From: Rhodobacter sp.
GTDB taxonomy: Bacteria; Pseudomonadota; Alphaproteobacteria; Rhodobacterales; Rhodobacteraceae
Length of the DNA stretch: 64,000 nt
NCBI GenBank assembly: GCA_020637515.1
Contig: JACKKG010000001.1
Location: 868,001-932,000 of the forward strand
Reading direction: 5' to 3'
The position numbers were made by a program, and so were the translations under genes. Shown here in pieces: positions 29,396 through 37,538 of this stretch. The notes beneath the pieces were generated by a model that had not been told where the DNA came from, did not search any database, and saw only the letters and a program-made list of their open reading frames with translations. Within the stretch, counting starts at the first letter, position 1. Every line of letters begins with the position of its first letter.

Positions 29396-29974
29396 TCAGC
29401 TTGCTTCAGCGGGTTGCAGCAGTTTCATGAACCGCTCTACGGCTTGATTGACCGCGCCGTCTTCCCGCCCGATGATGCCGATCGGGCGCGAGAACAGTTC
29501 ATGGTCGAGATCCAGAAAGGTCAGCCGATCGCGCAGATACGGCTGCGTGCTCAGCCGGGGCAGTGTGCTGATCATGTCTGTCGCGGCCACCACATCGAGC
29601 ACGCTCTCGATCGAGTCCGTCTCAAATCCGATCTGCATGCGCTCTATGCCCATGGCGATCAGGGCCGCTTCTGTCTGCTGACGCAACAGGCTTCCACGGG
29701 AATGGGCAACCCAGGTCTGATGCTCCAGCGAGGCCGGATCGAGGCTGCGTCGGTTGCACAGCGGGTGCCCCGTCCGGCACAAGATGCCCACGCGATCATT
29801 CAGAATCGGCCGGAATTCCAGCGGCGCGCCCCGGTCCATCAGGTTGCGCGGGCCGACCACGAGGTCGATCTGCCCGCGCTCCAGCATCGTGCGGAGCTCG
29901 TGGACCAGGCCCACCTTCAGCTCCACCCGGCAGCCGGGGTTGTCCTGCATGAAGCGGGTGATGCGCGACGCCAT
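29396..29974 (-). pseudogene. LysR-type regulator, N-terminus lost at the IS boundary
   Basis: The 192 remaining residues are the effector-binding domain of a LysR regulator, starting MASRITRFMQDNPGCRVEL and including GQIDLVVGP, LCRTGHPLCN and ESVLDVVAATDMIS. A complete regulator has about 300 residues with an N-terminal DNA-binding helix-turn-helix. Here the frame stops being LysR at the IS edge (29978), and no helix-turn-helix is found on the far side of the element. The protein cannot bind DNA in the usual way, so this is a broken gene. The effector domain resembles regulators of aromatic catabolism, but that is only an impression. Confidence 0.85.
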
Positions 29975-30040
29975 GTAGGCTCAGGACCCATTGATTTCCG
30001 CCTGTCGGCATGATTCACCGCCGGAAAAACGAGCGGTGAC

Positions 30041-30388
30041 ATGTCTGATCTCTTCTGGCTGAGCGACGCGCAGATGGCGCGTCTGGAGCCCTTCTTTCCC
30101 AAGTCCCACGGCAAGCCACGCGTCGATGATCGGCGGGTGCTGAGCGGGATTGTCTTCATCAATCGCAATGGCTTGCGGTGGCGGGATGCGCCGAAGGAAT
30201 ATGGCCCGCACAAGACGCTCTACAACCGTTGGAAGCGGTGGAGCGACAAGGGCATCTTTGCCCGGATAATGGTCGGCCTGGCGGCAGCTCATGGCGAGGA
30301 AAAGACCGCGATGATCGATGCGACCTACCTGAAGGCACACCGAACAGCGTCCAGTCTCGGCGTCAAAAAGGGGGGCGTGGACGCCTGA
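30041..30388 (+). CDS. IS transposase OrfA
   Basis: 115 residues, the N-terminal part of an IS5-family transposase: a DUF4096-like start LFWLSDAQMARLEPFFPKS, then RRVLSGIVFINRNGLRWRD and the first catalytic aspartate in AMIDATYLKAH. A G-run at 30370-30376 (G GGG GGC in the reading frame) after AAAAA is a plausible slippery site for -1 frameshifting into OrfB. The shift would join ...SLGVKK to GGRGRLIGRTKGG, the normal order in the family. Confidence 0.88.
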   Translation: MSDLFWLSDAQMARLEPFFPKSHGKPRVDDRRVLSGIVFINRNGLRWRDAPKEYGPHKTLYNRWKRWSDKGIFARIMVGLAAAHGEEKTAMIDATYLKAHRTASSLGVKKGGVDA

Positions 30389-30796
30389 TTGGCCGCACCA
30401 AGGGCGGTATGAACACCAAGCTGCACGCCATCTGCGACAGCCTAGGGCGTCCAATCAGCTTCTTCGTCACCGCCGGACAAGTCAGCGACTACATCGGCGC
30501 GGCGGCCTTGTTGAGCAGCCTGCCACAGGTCGACTGGCTGCTCGGGGATCGCGGCTATGATGCCGATTGGTTCAGAGATGCGTTGAAAGACAAGGGCATA
30601 TGCGCCTGCATCCCGGGCCGGAAGCAGCGAAAGAAGCCCGTCAAATACGACAAGCGCCGCTACAAACGGCGTAACCGCATCGAGATCATGTTCGGCAGGC
30701 TCAAGGACTGGCGGCGTGGCAACCCGATACGACCGATGCCCGAAGGTCTTCCTCTCAGCCATCATGCTCGCCTCTATCGTCATCTATTGGCTATGA
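30371..30796 (+). pseudogene. IS transposase OrfB with frameshifted C-terminus
   Basis: This part is reached by -1 frameshifting. It contains GRTKGGMNTKLHAICDS, the second catalytic aspartate in WLLGDRGYDADWF and the DDE glutamate region RRNRIEIMFGRLKDW. After KDWRR (about 30717) the frame is lost. Reading one frame over restores ATRYDRCPKVFLSA and a stop at 30794-30796 inside the right inverted repeat, as is usual for the group. The simplest reading is a 2-bp loss near 30717. The conserved C-terminal helix would be replaced by unrelated residues running into flanking DNA. Confidence 0.7.
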
Positions 30797-30806
30797 GTCC
30801 TGACCC

Positions 30807-30914
30807 TATGACGACCCCGATTCGGCCCCGGTGCGCCATGCCATGACCGAACTCATGCTGCGCAGGATCATCGTGCTTCAAGATCGCGCGCCGCTTCCGG
30901 CTTATCGCGCCTGA
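30807..30914 (+). pseudogene. 3' remnant of an unknown plus-strand gene cut by the IS
   Basis: Directly after the right IS end an open frame reads YDDPDSAPVRHAMTELMLRR and continues to PLPAYRA and a stop at 30912-30914. The 35 residues have normal G/C-rich third positions and look like the end of a real protein, not random sequence. No start or upstream part exists. The parent gene would have been divergent from the LysR gene on the other side. The family is not recognised. Confidence 0.45.
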
Positions 30915-31076
30915 TCCGGATCGACAAAGACGGCATCGACGGCCCATTGGCCGGCCACCCTCGGACCTGCCGCGGGATCGTTCCGCCACCGTTCCGTGAT
31001 GGATGCGCTGGGCACGCCCCTGACGCGCGGCTCTTTCCGGCGACGCAAACATACTGGGAAATCGCGCGATCTATTG
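30915..31076. other. non-coding remnant region between the IS scar and gyrB
   Basis: No supported gene on either strand. Together with the remnant to the left it is probably leftover from the deletion at the insertion site. Confidence 0.4.
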
Positions 31077-31104
31077 GGGTTCGCGCAATGTCATGCGCGA
31101 ACCC
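31077..31104 (-). terminator. terminator hairpin after gyrB
   Basis: A perfect 11-bp inverted repeat GGGTTCGCGCA / TGCGCGAACCC with a 6-base loop begins nine bases after the gyrB stop on the minus strand. The U-run is weak, so termination may be partial. Confidence 0.7.
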
Positions 31105-31112
31105 ACGCGGTG

Positions 31113-33551
31113 TCAGGCGTCCAGGTTTTCCACGTTCAACGCGTTGCGCTGGATGAACTCGCGGCGGGGCTCGACCACGTCGCCCATCAGCTTCGAGAAG
31201 ATGTCGTCGGCCTCGGCCACGTCCTCGACGCGCACCTGAAGCAGCGTCCGCGCCTCGGGGTCCAGCGTGGTTTCCCACAGCTGTTCGGGGTTCATCTCGC
31301 CCAGACCCTTGTAGCGTTGCAGGGTCAGGCCGCGCTGCCCCTCGTCCAGCATCGCCTTCAGCAGGTCGATCGGCCCATGGATCACCTGCGCGCGGTCCCG
31401 GCGCGACAGGTTCGAGGCATGGGTGTAGACATTGCGCGTTTCGCCGGAAATCCGCGACAGGCGCCGCGCCTCGCCCGAGCGCAGGACCGCGCCGTCCAGC
31501 GTGCGCAGCTCTTCGACACCCCTGAGGATGCGCGACAGCTTGATGCCGTGGTCCTGGGTGATCCGCCCGGTCCAGCCGCGTTCGTATTCCTTGGCCACCA
31601 TGTCCAGCCGTCGCGCCACATCGTCGGCCACGGCCTGAAGATCGGCATCCGCCCGGCCCGGGTCAAAGGCGCCGGACAGCGCCGCCTGTTCCAGGATGCC
31701 GCGCGGATAATGCGTGGGAAACGCATCGAGCACGCGCTTGAAGCTGCGCGCGGCCTCGACCACGCGGTGCAGGTCGCCGCCCGCGATCTCCTCGCCGTTG
31801 GTCAGCTTGAGGGTGGCGCCGTCGATGCCCTGCGCGATCAGGTAATCCTCGAGCGCGGGCTGATCCTTGAGATAGACCTCGGACTTGCCGCGCGCGACCT
31901 TGTAGAGCGGCGGCTCGGCGATATAGAGGTGCCCGGCTTCGATCAACTGCGGCATCTGCCGGAAGAAGAACGTCAGCAGCAGCGTGCGGATGTGCGCGCC
32001 ATCCACGTCGGCGTCGGTCATGATGACGATCTTGTGGTAGCGCAGCTTGGACAGGTCGAATTCGTCCCGCCCGATGCCGGTGCCCATCGCGGTGATGAGC
32101 GTGCCGATTTCCTGGCTGGACAGCATGCGGTCAAAGCGCGCGCGTTCCACGTTCAGGATCTTGCCGCGCAGCGGCAGCACGGCCTGATTGTGGCGCGAGC
32201 GCCCCTGTTTGGCCGACCCGCCGGCCGAGTCCCCCTCGACCAGGAACAATTCGGACTTGGCAGGGTCGCGTTCCTGGCAATCCGCCAGCTTGCCGGGCAG
32301 GCTGGCCACGTCCAGCGCCGTCTTGCGCCGGGTCAGGTCGCGCGCCTTGCGGGCGGCCTCGCGGGCCAGGGCGGCCTCGATGATCTTGCCGACGATCTGG
32401 CGGGCCGGGCCGGGGTTTTCCTCGAACCACTCGCCCAGTTTCTCGTTCACCAGGTTCTCGACCGCCGGGCGCACCTCGCTCGATACCAGCTTGTCCTTGG
32501 TCTGGCTGCTGAACTTGGGATCGGGCACCTTGACCGACAGCACGCAGGTCAGCCCCTCGCGCGCATCGTCGCCGGAAAAGGCGATCTTTTCCTTTTTCGC
32601 GATTCCGCTTTCTTGCGCGTATTTGGTGATCGTTCGGGTCAGCGCGCCGCGGAAACCGGCCAGATGGGTGCCGCCGTCGCGCTGCGGGATGTTGTTGGTA
32701 AAGGGCAGCACGGTCTCGTGGTAGCTGTCGTTCCACCACATCGCGACTTCGACGCCGATGCCGTCCTTTTCCCCTGAAATGAAGATCGGCTCGGGCATCA
32801 CAGGTTGCTTCGAGCGGTCAAGGAAGCGCACGAATTCGCGCACGCCGCCCTCATAGCAGAATTCGGATTTCAGGGATTCGGCGGGGCGCTCGTCCTCGAT
32901 GACGATCTGCACGCCGCTGTTGAGGAACGCAAGCTCGCGCAGCCGGTTCTCCAGCGTCTTGAAGCTGTATTCCAGGTTCGAAAAGGTCCCGTCGGGTCGG
33001 TTCGTCTTTGCCGCGGCAAGGAAGCGCACCTCGGTGCCCTTCTCGCCCTCGGCGGCGGGGCCGACGGCGCGCAGATGTTCGGTCGTGTTGCCGTTTTCAA
33101 AGCGCGCGACCCATTCCTGGCCGCCGCGCCAGATGCGCAGTTCCAGCCAGTCGCTGAGGGCGTTCACAACGGACACGCCGACGCCGTGCAACCCGCCCGA
33201 AACCTTGTAGCTGTTCTGGTCGAATTTGCCGCCCGCGTGCAACTGGGTCATGATGACCTCGGCCGCCGAGACGCCTTCCTCGGTGTGGATGTCGGTGGGG
33301 ATGCCGCGCCCGTTGTCGCGCACGGACACGCTGTTGTCAGCGTGAATCTTCACGGAAACGCGGGTCGCATGGCCGGCCAGAGCCTCGTCGATGCCGTTGT
33401 CCACGACTTCGTAGACCATGTGGTGCAGGCCTGAGCCGTCATCGGTGTCGCCGATATACATCCCCGGACGCTTGCGAACAGCGTCCAGGCCCTTGAGAAC
33501 CTTGATGGAATCCGCGCCGTATTCCTCGCGCGGGGCGGGTTGAGCCGTCAT
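31113..33551 (-). CDS. gyrB: DNA gyrase subunit B
   Basis: An 812-residue ATPase subunit of the type II topoisomerase that introduces negative supercoils. The GHKL ATP site is seen as YEVVDNGIDEALAGH, DNGRGIPTDIH and GLHGVGVSVVNALSD. The TOPRIM domain contains EGDSAGGSAKQGR and the metal site DADVDGAHIRTLL, and the C-terminal tail YKGLGEMNPEQLWETT contacts GyrA. The GyrB-type features and position in the dnaA block favour gyrase over ParE. Length is normal. It is transcribed with the dnaA-dnaN-recF direction but is separated by three small genes. Confidence 0.98.
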   Translation of the reverse strand: MTAQPAPREEYGADSIKVLKGLDAVRKRPGMYIGDTDDGSGLHHMVYEVVDNGIDEALAGHATRVSVKIHADNSVSVRDNGRGIPTDIHTEEGVSAAEVIMTQLHAGGKFDQNSYKVSGGLHGVGVSVVNALSDWLELRIWRGGQEWVARFENGNTTEHLRAVGPAAEGEKGTEVRFLAAAKTNRPDGTFSNLEYSFKTLENRLRELAFLNSGVQIVIEDERPAESLKSEFCYEGGVREFVRFLDRSKQPVMPEPIFISGEKDGIGVEVAMWWNDSYHETVLPFTNNIPQRDGGTHLAGFRGALTRTITKYAQESGIAKKEKIAFSGDDAREGLTCVLSVKVPDPKFSSQTKDKLVSSEVRPAVENLVNEKLGEWFEENPGPARQIVGKIIEAALAREAARKARDLTRRKTALDVASLPGKLADCQERDPAKSELFLVEGDSAGGSAKQGRSRHNQAVLPLRGKILNVERARFDRMLSSQEIGTLITAMGTGIGRDEFDLSKLRYHKIVIMTDADVDGAHIRTLLLTFFFRQMPQLIEAGHLYIAEPPLYKVARGKSEVYLKDQPALEDYLIAQGIDGATLKLTNGEEIAGGDLHRVVEAARSFKRVLDAFPTHYPRGILEQAALSGAFDPGRADADLQAVADDVARRLDMVAKEYERGWTGRITQDHGIKLSRILRGVEELRTLDGAVLRSGEARRLSRISGETRNVYTHASNLSRRDRAQVIHGPIDLLKAMLDEGQRGLTLQRYKGLGEMNPEQLWETTLDPEARTLLQVRVEDVAEADDIFSKLMGDVVEPRREFIQRNALNVENLDA

Positions 33552-33639
33552 GCCGTCCGTCCGTGATTATCCTGCACGACTGATAGCGGATTCCGGGGGG
33601 GTTGTCACGCGCGGGACACAAGATTTGGGGCATTGGCGC

Positions 33640-34011
33640 CTATTGTCGTGCCAATTGCGCGACCGCGCTCACCGATCCGTCGGGATAGGTCCATTCGATC
33701 AGCAGACCCTGCCGCCCGTCGCTGCGGATCATGACCCTCAGGTCGTCGGCGCACAGCGTCCGGCCGGCAACCAGATGCTCGGTCGCGAACAGTCGTCCGT
33801 CGGATTCGGACCCCAGTGTCCAATACGCTGAACAGGGGAAATCGGGGTAGTCCACCACCGCGCCGTCGGGCCTGAGGAACAGCGTCATCGCCCAGCGCGT
33901 GCCGCCGGTTTCGATCCCGTCGCCGCGCCAGATCCCGGTGAACCGCGAGGCCAGGGATTGGGCGGCGGCGGGTTGGGCCAGCATGGCAAGGATCAGCGCG
34001 AGTCGGAACAT
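33640..34011 (-). CDS. small secreted hypothetical protein
   Basis: A 123-residue periplasmic protein with a Sec signal (residues 1-18, cleavage after QPAAA). The mature part SRFTGIWRGDGIETGGTRWA followed by beta-strand-like segments suggests a small beta-barrel (lipocalin-like) fold. Two cysteines (PDFPCSAY and RTLCADD) could form a disulfide. The function is not recognised. It lies between lysE and gyrB on the same strand. Confidence 0.68.
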   Translation of the reverse strand: MFRLALILAMLAQPAAAQSLASRFTGIWRGDGIETGGTRWAMTLFLRPDGAVVDYPDFPCSAYWTLGSESDGRLFATEHLVAGRTLCADDLRVMIRSDGRQGLLIEWTYPDGSVSAVAQLARQ

Positions 34012-34080
34012 GGCGGAACCGGGGGCAAGGGGCGGGATCGAGGCGTCCAGCGTTCACCCCCGGGGCCCGTCCGTCAACCC

Positions 34081-34701
34081 TCAGGTGAACGGGATGACCA
34101 GGCCCACCAGGATCAGCAACCCGCCCGAGACCATGTTCAGCCGGGCCAGCGCGCGCGGGCTGCGCAAAAGCTGGCGCGCGCGGTGCAGGAACAGCGCCAG
34201 CCCCAGATTGCCCAGCATCGGCACCGTCGCCGATACACCGATGATGGCCGCGATATCGGCCCCGGTGACGCGGCTCAGATCGAAGAAACCGGGCAACACG
34301 CCCATGTAGAACAGGATCGCCTTGGGGTTGCCGATCACCGCCGCCACACCGACGGCGAACCCGGGCAGGATGCCGGGCCGGGTCATGCGGCTGTCGGCGT
34401 CGGGCGCCCGGGCCGGCGCGCGGATCAGCAGCACCCCCATGACCAGGAACACCCCCGCCGCGATCCAGCGCAGCGCCGACAGGAAACCGCCATAGAGCGA
34501 CAGGATCCAGCTCAGGCCAAAGATCGCGCAGAGCGGCCAGACCAGATCGCCCAGCGCGACGCCGATCGCCAGGGGCCAGGCGGCGGCCATGCCGCCCGAC
34601 AGCGCCCGCGCGGTCAGCGCAACCCAGACCGGGCCGGGGATCGCCCACAACACCGCCATGCCGCCGGCATAGAGCAGCAGCTCCTGCAAGGTGACGGTCA
34701 T
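34081..34701 (-). CDS. LysE-family amino-acid exporter
   Basis: A 206-residue inner-membrane protein with about six helices. The N-terminal part LLLYAGGMAVLWAIPGPVWVALTARAL contains the PGP motif common in LysE/RhtB exporters, and GFAVGVAAVIGNPKAILFYMGVLP holds the NPK segment. The family expels amino acids or homoserine lactone-type metabolites. The substrate is unknown. Its start overlaps the stop of the VOC gene by four bases, so they are probably co-transcribed. Confidence 0.88.
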   Translation of the reverse strand: MTVTLQELLLYAGGMAVLWAIPGPVWVALTARALSGGMAAAWPLAIGVALGDLVWPLCAIFGLSWILSLYGGFLSALRWIAAGVFLVMGVLLIRAPARAPDADSRMTRPGILPGFAVGVAAVIGNPKAILFYMGVLPGFFDLSRVTGADIAAIIGVSATVPMLGNLGLALFLHRARQLLRSPRALARLNMVSGGLLILVGLVIPFT

Positions 34702-35114
34702 GCCAGCCGACCCTCTGCATCGAGGGGCCAGAACGGGTTGTGCGCCAGCTCCCAGACGTGGCCGTCGGGGTCCGCGAAATAGCCCGAATAGCCGCCCCAG
34801 AAAACCGCCCTGGGGGATTTCAGCGCGGTGGCACCGGCGGCGAGCGCGCGGGCAAAGGCGGTGTCCACCTCGGCCGGGGTGGCGAAATTCTGTGCCAGGG
34901 TGATCGCGCCCGTGCCAAGCGCCACCCCGGGCCGGCCCTGATCCTCGGCCAGTGCATCGCGGCCGAACAGCGCCAGTTTCATCCCGCCGATGTCATAGAA
35001 CACCACGCCGGGATTGCGGTCGTCGCCCTGCCAGCCGAGCGCGCCATAAAAGGCCTTTGCGCGGGGCAGATCGGCAACGCCCAGGGTGACGAGGGTGATG
35101 CGCTGCGGGGTCAT
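34698..35114 (-). CDS. VOC (glyoxalase/dioxygenase-fold) family protein
   Basis: A 138-residue protein with one vicinal-oxygen-chelate module pair. It starts RITLVTLGVADLPRAKAFYGALGW and ends YFADPDGHVWELAHNPFW, where the final glutamate and an N-terminal residue would bind metal in active members. The function is not known; glyoxalase, fosfomycin-resistance-like or dioxygenase activities all occur in the family. The ATG overlaps the recF stop (ATGA), and lysE follows with another overlap. Confidence 0.85.
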   Translation of the reverse strand: MTPQRITLVTLGVADLPRAKAFYGALGWQGDDRNPGVVFYDIGGMKLALFGRDALAEDQGRPGVALGTGAITLAQNFATPAEVDTAFARALAAGATALKSPRAVFWGGYSGYFADPDGHVWELAHNPFWPLDAEGRLA

Positions 35115-36208
35115 GGCAGGGGAACCTCTTCGATCCGCGACTGGCCGGCGGTTTCGGTGACGTGAAAGGCCTGCGCGCGGTCGCGCAGCGGGGTGAACAG
35201 TTCGGGCCCGGTGCCCGTAAGGAACGCCTGGGCGCCCAGCGCGCAGAGCGCATCATACAGGGCGCCGCGCCGCCCCTCGTCCAGATGCGCGGCAACCTCG
35301 TCCAGCAGCAGGATCGGCGCCAGCCCCTGATCGCGGGCCAGCGCGCGGGCATGGGCCAGAACCGTGGCGATCAGCAACGCCTTCTGTTCCCCGGTCGAGC
35401 ATTGCGCCGCCGGCATCCCGCGCGCCACCCACAACGCCGACAGGTCCGCGCGATGCGGCCCCACCAGGCTGCGCCCGGCCTGCATGTCGCGCCGCCGCCC
35501 CTCGGCCAGGGCGCGGGCCAGATCGGTTTCGCTGTCGGGCGATTCGTCCTGAAGCCCGAGATCGGCCTGCGGGAACGGGCTGTCGGGGTCGCTGGCGCCG
35601 GCCAGCCGGTCCAGCGCATCGCGGCGGTTGCGCGTGACCTGCGCCCCGCACAGCGCCATGCGCTGTTCCAGCGCCAGATACCAGGCCGCGTCCGCGACCC
35701 CCTCGCGCAGCAGGCGGTTGCGCTCACGCATGGCCTTTTCGTAGCCCAGCGCGGCCTCGGCGTGGTCGGGGGTGAAGCCCAGCACCAGCCGGTCCAGGAA
35801 CCGGCGGCGGCCCTCGGCGCCCTCGATCCAAAGGCGGTCCATGGCGGGGGTCAGCCACAGCATCGGGGCCAGCTGCCCCAGCGCGGATTGCGGCTGCGTC
35901 TTGCCGTCGATGCGCACGCTGCGGTTCTGGTCGGGGCGGGCCTCGGTCAGCAATTCATGCGGGGTGCCGTTGCGCTGAAGCTCGGCCTCGATGCGCCAGC
36001 CCAGCCCCGCCTGCCGGCCGATCAGATCCTCGGGCGCGGCGCGCCTGAGCCCGCGCCCGGGGGACAGAAGCGATACGGCCTCAAGCAGGTTGGTCTTGCC
36101 CGCCCCATTGTCGCCGAACAGCGCCACCGGCCGGCCATCGAACGCCGCCTGCACGCGCGGATGCGAGCGGAACTGCGACAGGGTGAGGCGGGACAGATGG
36201 AGCGTCAT
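35111..36208 (-). CDS. recF: DNA replication and repair protein RecF
   Basis: A 365-residue SMC-like ATPase that helps load RecA at gapped DNA. Walker A GDNGAGKTNLLEAVSLL starts near residue 33, the signature region is CSTGEQKALLIA, and Walker B is LLLDEVAAHLDE. Length and motif spacing are normal. It follows dnaN on the minus strand, the ancestral dnaA-dnaN-recF order, and is coupled to the VOC gene downstream. Confidence 0.96.
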   Translation of the reverse strand: MTLHLSRLTLSQFRSHPRVQAAFDGRPVALFGDNGAGKTNLLEAVSLLSPGRGLRRAAPEDLIGRQAGLGWRIEAELQRNGTPHELLTEARPDQNRSVRIDGKTQPQSALGQLAPMLWLTPAMDRLWIEGAEGRRRFLDRLVLGFTPDHAEAALGYEKAMRERNRLLREGVADAAWYLALEQRMALCGAQVTRNRRDALDRLAGASDPDSPFPQADLGLQDESPDSETDLARALAEGRRRDMQAGRSLVGPHRADLSALWVARGMPAAQCSTGEQKALLIATVLAHARALARDQGLAPILLLDEVAAHLDEGRRGALYDALCALGAQAFLTGTGPELFTPLRDRAQAFHVTETAGQSRIEEVPLP

Positions 36209-36317
36209 GGAACCCCGGCGGGCTGCTGGGCCCGGGCAAGAGGGGCCTTGCCCCCCTCTTCGGCTGCGCCGAATTCACCCCGCAGAGACGTCGCGGCAGA
36301 TGAAAGGCGCGGTGGCG

Positions 36318-37436
36318 TCAGACCCGCATCGGCATCACGACATAGACCGCCGATGTATCCGACCCCTCGCGCACCAGCGCCGGGTCGCCCGAGGCATTCA
36401 GCAGGAACACGGCATTCTCGCGGTCGATCTGGCTGGCGATTTCCAGCAGATACTTGGCGTTGAAGCCGATCTCGAGCCGTTCGTCACCATAGGCCACGAC
36501 CAGCTCTTCCTGGGCCATGCCGCTGTCGGGCGAGTTCACCGTCAGCGTGACCTTGTCTTCCTCGAGGATCAGCTTCACCGCGCGCGAGCGTTCCGAGGAC
36601 ACGGTCGCCACCCGGTCCACCGCCTTGGCGAATTCGCTGGCGTCCACTTCCAGACGCTTGGTGTTGCCGGTCGGAATGACGCGGGTGTAGTCGGGAAAGG
36701 TGCCATCGATCACCTTGGACGTCAGCGCGATTTCCGAGGTGGCAAAGCGCACCTTGGTTTCGCTGACCGAAATGGCGATGTCGGCTTCCTCGTCCTCCAG
36801 CAGCTTGCGCAGTTCATTCACCGTCTTGCGCGGCACGATCACGCCGGGCATCCCCTCGGCGCCCGGGGGCAGGGGCGCGTCGATGCGGGCCAGGCGGTGC
36901 CCGTCGGTCGCGACGCAGCGCAGCACGCGGCCCTCCTCGCCCTCGGCGACATGCAGGTAGACGCCGTTCAGGTAATAGCGCGTTTCCTCGGTCGAGATCG
37001 CGAATTTCGATTTCTCGAACAGGCGGCGCAGCATTCCGGCCTTGGCGCCGAAATTCGTCTGGTATTCGGACGACGCCATGACCGGGAAATCCTCGCGCGG
37101 GAGGGTCGCCAAGGCAAAGGTCGATCGCCCGGCCTCGACCGTGAGGCGCCCGGTGCGGGGATCGTCGGTCAACGAGACCAGCGCGCCGTCGGGCAACTTG
37201 CGCACGATCTCGTGCAGCATGACGGCCGACACCGTGGTCGCGCCGGCGCGTTCGACCATCGCGGGGGCCTTGTCCACGACCTCGATATCCAGGTCGGTGG
37301 CGCGGAACGATACGCTGTCGCCCTCGGCCTCGATCAGCACATTCGCGAGGATCGGAATGGTGTTGCGCCGCTCGACCACGGATTGCGCCTGGCTGACGGC
37401 CTTCAGCAGCGTTGCGCGTTCGATGCTCAGCTTCAT
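36318..37436 (-). CDS. dnaN: DNA polymerase III beta subunit (sliding clamp)
   Basis: A 372-residue clamp of three similar domains that encircles DNA and tethers polymerase III. It starts MKLSIERATLLKAVSQAQSV and ends DTSAVYVVMPMRV, the standard termini. The start at 37436 is chosen over an earlier in-frame codon because homologues begin MK(L/I)S. Between dnaA and dnaN a 7-bp hairpin (37513-37531) lacks a T-run on this strand, so read-through from dnaA is expected. Confidence 0.97.
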   Translation of the reverse strand: MKLSIERATLLKAVSQAQSVVERRNTIPILANVLIEAEGDSVSFRATDLDIEVVDKAPAMVERAGATTVSAVMLHEIVRKLPDGALVSLTDDPRTGRLTVEAGRSTFALATLPREDFPVMASSEYQTNFGAKAGMLRRLFEKSKFAISTEETRYYLNGVYLHVAEGEEGRVLRCVATDGHRLARIDAPLPPGAEGMPGVIVPRKTVNELRKLLEDEEADIAISVSETKVRFATSEIALTSKVIDGTFPDYTRVIPTGNTKRLEVDASEFAKAVDRVATVSSERSRAVKLILEEDKVTLTVNSPDSGMAQEELVVAYGDERLEIGFNAKYLLEIASQIDRENAVFLLNASGDPALVREGSDTSAVYVVMPMRV

Positions 37437-37538
37437 CGCGATGCCCTCCGACACATGAGGCCGGTGCCGACAGGTGCCGGCCCGGCCAGTCTTGTTCTGT
37501 TCCTGTTTGTTTGCGGCCCTTTGCGGGCCGCGTCAAGG

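Larger units (their letters stand above)
29978..30806 (+). mobile_element. IS5-family (IS427-group-like) insertion sequence
   Basis: An 829-bp element bounded by imperfect inverted repeats: the left begins GGCTCAGGACCCAT, and the right read inward begins GGGTCAGGACTCAT. Both ends are flanked by TA (29976-29977 and 30807-30808), consistent with a 2-bp target duplication. It carries overlapping orfA and orfB of a DDE transposase joined by a frameshift. It lies between remnants of two genes. The transposase C-terminus seems damaged, so this copy may no longer move by itself. Confidence 0.88.
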
